Of a stretch of DNA of 32,613 bases, positions 31,378 through 32,613 are shown piece after piece; the first letter of the stretch is position 1, and the number at the start of each line of letters is the position of its first letter. The stretch is from Caldifarciminota bacterium (GTDB taxonomy: Bacteria > Hydrothermota > Tepidihabitantia > B3-TA06): contig JAFGSK010000074.1 in the NCBI GenBank assembly GCA_016934635.1, positions 1 to 32,613 of the forward strand, written 5' to 3'. A program made the position numbers and the translations under genes. The notes beneath the pieces are model-generated. The model was given only the letters and a program-made list of their open reading frames with translations, was not told where the DNA came from and did not search any database.

Positions 31378-31872
31378 ATGAAAAGACTTTGGGCGCCTTG
31401 GAGGATGTCCTATATCCGCCAGGCATTGGATGGGGAAAACAAGGGCGAGTGCGTCCTATGCAAGATAGGCAAAGCCCTGCCTGAAAAGGACGAAGAGAAC
31501 CTGGTTTTGGCTAGGGGGAAACATGTTTTCGTGGTCTTAAACAGGTTTCCCTACTGCAACGGACACCTTATGGTCACACCTTACGAACACACCTCTGATC
31601 TGGCCGATCTTTCAGACGAAATGATGGTGGAGATGATGCGCTACACACAGCGTTCCATCCAGACCCTGAAAAGGACGGGGAATCCTGACGGATTCAACGT
31701 GGGTGCCAATTTCGGCCGGGTGGCGGGCGCAGGTATAGAGACCCATCTTCATTATCACGTTGTTCCCCGCTGGTCAGGTGACACCAACTTCATGCCTGTC
31801 CTGACCGACGCCAAGGTGCTCTCCCAGGCTCTGGAGGAAACCTGGCGCGAGCTGCTGGAACACTGGAAGTAA
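31378..31872 (+). CDS. HIT-family nucleotide hydrolase/phosphorylase (FHIT/Ap4A type)
   Basis: 164 aa. It opens with LWAPWRMSYI, followed by a CVLCKIG cysteine pair, typical of the Ap4A-phosphorylase-like branch of bacterial HIT proteins. The catalytic triad motif is ETHLHYHVVPRW (HxHxH). Such enzymes act on dinucleoside polyphosphates or nucleotidyl adducts, including DNA-adenylate-like by-products in related branches. It is the last gene of the JAMM-MT-EndoQ operon, with AAGGGA about 8 nt before the ATG. A house-cleaning role next to EndoQ is plausible but inferred. Confidence 0.92.
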   Translation: MKRLWAPWRMSYIRQALDGENKGECVLCKIGKALPEKDEENLVLARGKHVFVVLNRFPYCNGHLMVTPYEHTSDLADLSDEMMVEMMRYTQRSIQTLKRTGNPDGFNVGANFGRVAGAGIETHLHYHVVPRWSGDTNFMPVLTDAKVLSQALEETWRELLEHWK

Positions 31873-31890
31873 TCTTACCCGCAGATTAGA

Positions 31891-31916
31891 TTGAAATACG
31901 CTTTTTTTCGTATCAA
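31891..31916. terminator. Possible hairpin between convergent genes
   Basis: TTGAAATACG, loop CTTTTTTT, CGTATCAA: about a 9-bp stem with one bulged A, between the HIT and outer-membrane genes. No T-run follows the stem, so terminator function is uncertain. Confidence 0.3.
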
Positions 31917-31937
31917 GACGTCCTGAGAGAAGTATAT

Positions 31938-32438
31938 TTACCAGTTGAAGCTTATCCCGCCCCCCAAGTTCGGGAACCAGAAGTTGACGTCCTGTCTCCA
32001 CATGTTTTTTACCGCGAGTCCCATCTCCAGGTCAATGCGAAGAAGATCCGCCCTTTCGATGTCCCTGTTTCTCATCATGAGAGGGGCAAAAGAAAGCCCG
32101 GCAAAAAGACGAGCTCCAATAACCTCACTGGAGCCGTCTTCCCCGGTCATCCCTGCGCTGATACCCACGAGCGGGGATGCCCAGAAATTCTGATTGAACA
32201 TGAACGCGCCGCGAACACCTAAGCTGTGCCAAAACGAGTAGCTTGTTAGGACGGCAACGCAGTGAGGGGCGATGAAGAAATCTGTATTATCGGAGACGGG
32301 AAGATAAAACTTGAACTCAGCGCCGCCTGAAATCAGCCCTCCGATGTAGCCGCCTGCCCCAAAGCGATAAGAAGCATTTGCCGTGGCCGGCACAAGTAAA
32401 AGGATCACAATCAGCGCAAAGGTTGATTTTTTTATCAT
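31938..32438 (-). CDS. Predicted outer-membrane beta-barrel protein
   Basis: 166 aa. A signal peptide (about residues 1-22, ending ANA) precedes alternating amphipathic strands rich in Gly and aromatic residues (AGGYIGGLISGGAEFKFYL, VRGAFMFNQNFWASPLVG). The protein ends GGISFNW, and a C-terminal aromatic residue is typical of barrels inserted by the BAM machinery. An eight-stranded OmpW/OmpX-like barrel is a reasonable guess, but no family is recognised. The ATG has AGGAGG 4 nt upstream. Promoter at 32457-32484. Convergent with the HIT gene. Confidence 0.75.
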   Translation of the reverse strand: MIKKSTFALIVILLLVPATANASYRFGAGGYIGGLISGGAEFKFYLPVSDNTDFFIAPHCVAVLTSYSFWHSLGVRGAFMFNQNFWASPLVGISAGMTGEDGSSEVIGARLFAGLSFAPLMMRNRDIERADLLRIDLEMGLAVKNMWRQDVNFWFPNLGGGISFNW

Positions 32439-32456
32439 CTTTCCTCCTTCACCATT

Positions 32457-32484
32457 AAATTACTGAGATTTTCAGGATTGTCAA
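32457..32484 (-). promoter_or_regulatory. Promoter of outer-membrane protein gene
   Basis: Minus strand TTGACA (32479-32484), 16-nt spacer, TAATTT (32457-32462), followed by a leader with AGGAGG and the ATG. Confidence 0.65.
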
Positions 32485-32522
32485 TCCTTCCTTTTCTTCA
32501 AAGGCCTTAGGGACGACGCATC

Positions 32523-32540
32523 GGGGCTGTGCCAAAAGTC
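32523..32540 (+). mobile_element. Possible transposon-end-like motif
   Basis: GGGGCTGTGCCAAAAGTC resembles the GGGGCTGTC-CAAAAGTC terminal inverted repeats of several insertion-sequence groups. Its complement is not in the window, which ends 73 bp later, so no element can be delimited. Resemblance is from memory. Confidence 0.3.
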
Positions 32541-32548
32541 AAGAAAAC

Positions 32549-32576
32549 CAGACAAGGGGTTTAAACCCCTTGTCTG
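32549..32576. repeat. 28-bp perfect palindrome
   Basis: CAGACAAGGGGTTT followed at once by its exact complement. It can form a 10- to 12-bp GC-anchored hairpin, or a protein site. No T-run follows on either side (AACCTGG on the right), so a simple terminator is unlikely. It sits just inside the transposon-end-like motif. Confidence 0.8.
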
Positions 32577-32613
32577 AACCTGGCTGTTAGCTACGTATTG
32601 TGTTGACTTACTA

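Overview
The window reads as ordinary chromosomal DNA of a free-living, Gram-negative-type bacterium of moderate GC. Evidence for an outer envelope is the lipoproteins, an outer-membrane beta-barrel candidate, a lytic transglycosylase lipoprotein, RseP and a CapA protein. A subtilase ending in a FlgD-like Ig module, the CD1871A-type CXXC mini-protein, a bacterial EndoQ and frequent TTG starts fit an uncultured FCB-side candidate phylum (WOR-3/TA06-like). That placement is inference from gene style, not from a marker tree. No rRNA, tRNA, CRISPR array or complete transposon was seen. Both ends sit in repeat-like DNA (a 50-bp tandem repeat on the left, a transposon-end-like motif plus a 28-bp palindrome on the right), as expected if a contig broke at repeats.

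Layout. 1-1.9 kb: an MBL-fold nuclease-like gene and a MntA/HepT pair whose HepT is frameshifted at an A6 run. 2.1-5.6 kb (+): M23 peptidase, CapA protein, TrmFO, tightly packed. 11.8-5.7 kb (-): a long co-directional run of CD1871A CXXC mini-protein, membrane polyferredoxin, ispD, dxr, rseP (three PDZ domains), an SLC13 transporter and a zinc-ribbon protein. 12.2-18 kb: CPBP membrane protein, lipoprotein, GlcD-type oxidase, dapF with a coupled 55-aa basic protein, and a UDP-sugar dehydrogenase. 18.2-22.6 kb (+): a secreted 12-repeat solenoid-like protein and a TPR/SLT lytic transglycosylase, with small hairpin repeats on either side of the solenoid gene. 22.6-24.4 kb (-): a small lipoprotein, a broken GDPD gene and a MarR regulator. 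24.7-26.5 kb (-): argS. 26.7 kb (+): a 37-aa protein behind a perfect sigma-54 promoter, with its own terminator. 27-28.7 kb (+): subtilase. 28.8-31.9 kb (+): JAMM peptidase, methyltransferase, EndoQ and HIT operon. 31.9-32.4 kb (-): outer-membrane protein.

Regulation. Fourteen promoters with a TTGAC-type -35, a 16-17 nt spacer and a TANNNT-type -10 can be read by eye. They split into two classes. In one, the -10 lies 5 (once 6) nt upstream of the start codon and there is usually no Shine-Dalgarno, implying leaderless mRNAs (MBL nuclease, M23, CD1871A, dapF, JAMM, and probably the CarboxypepD-like lipoprotein and MarR). In the other, a leader carries an AGGAG-type Shine-Dalgarno. The sigma-54 unit at 26.7 kb stands apart from both. 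The most novel items are that sigma-54 micro-gene, the leaderless promoter architecture, an EndoQ ending in a beta-clamp-binding peptide, and the solenoid protein.
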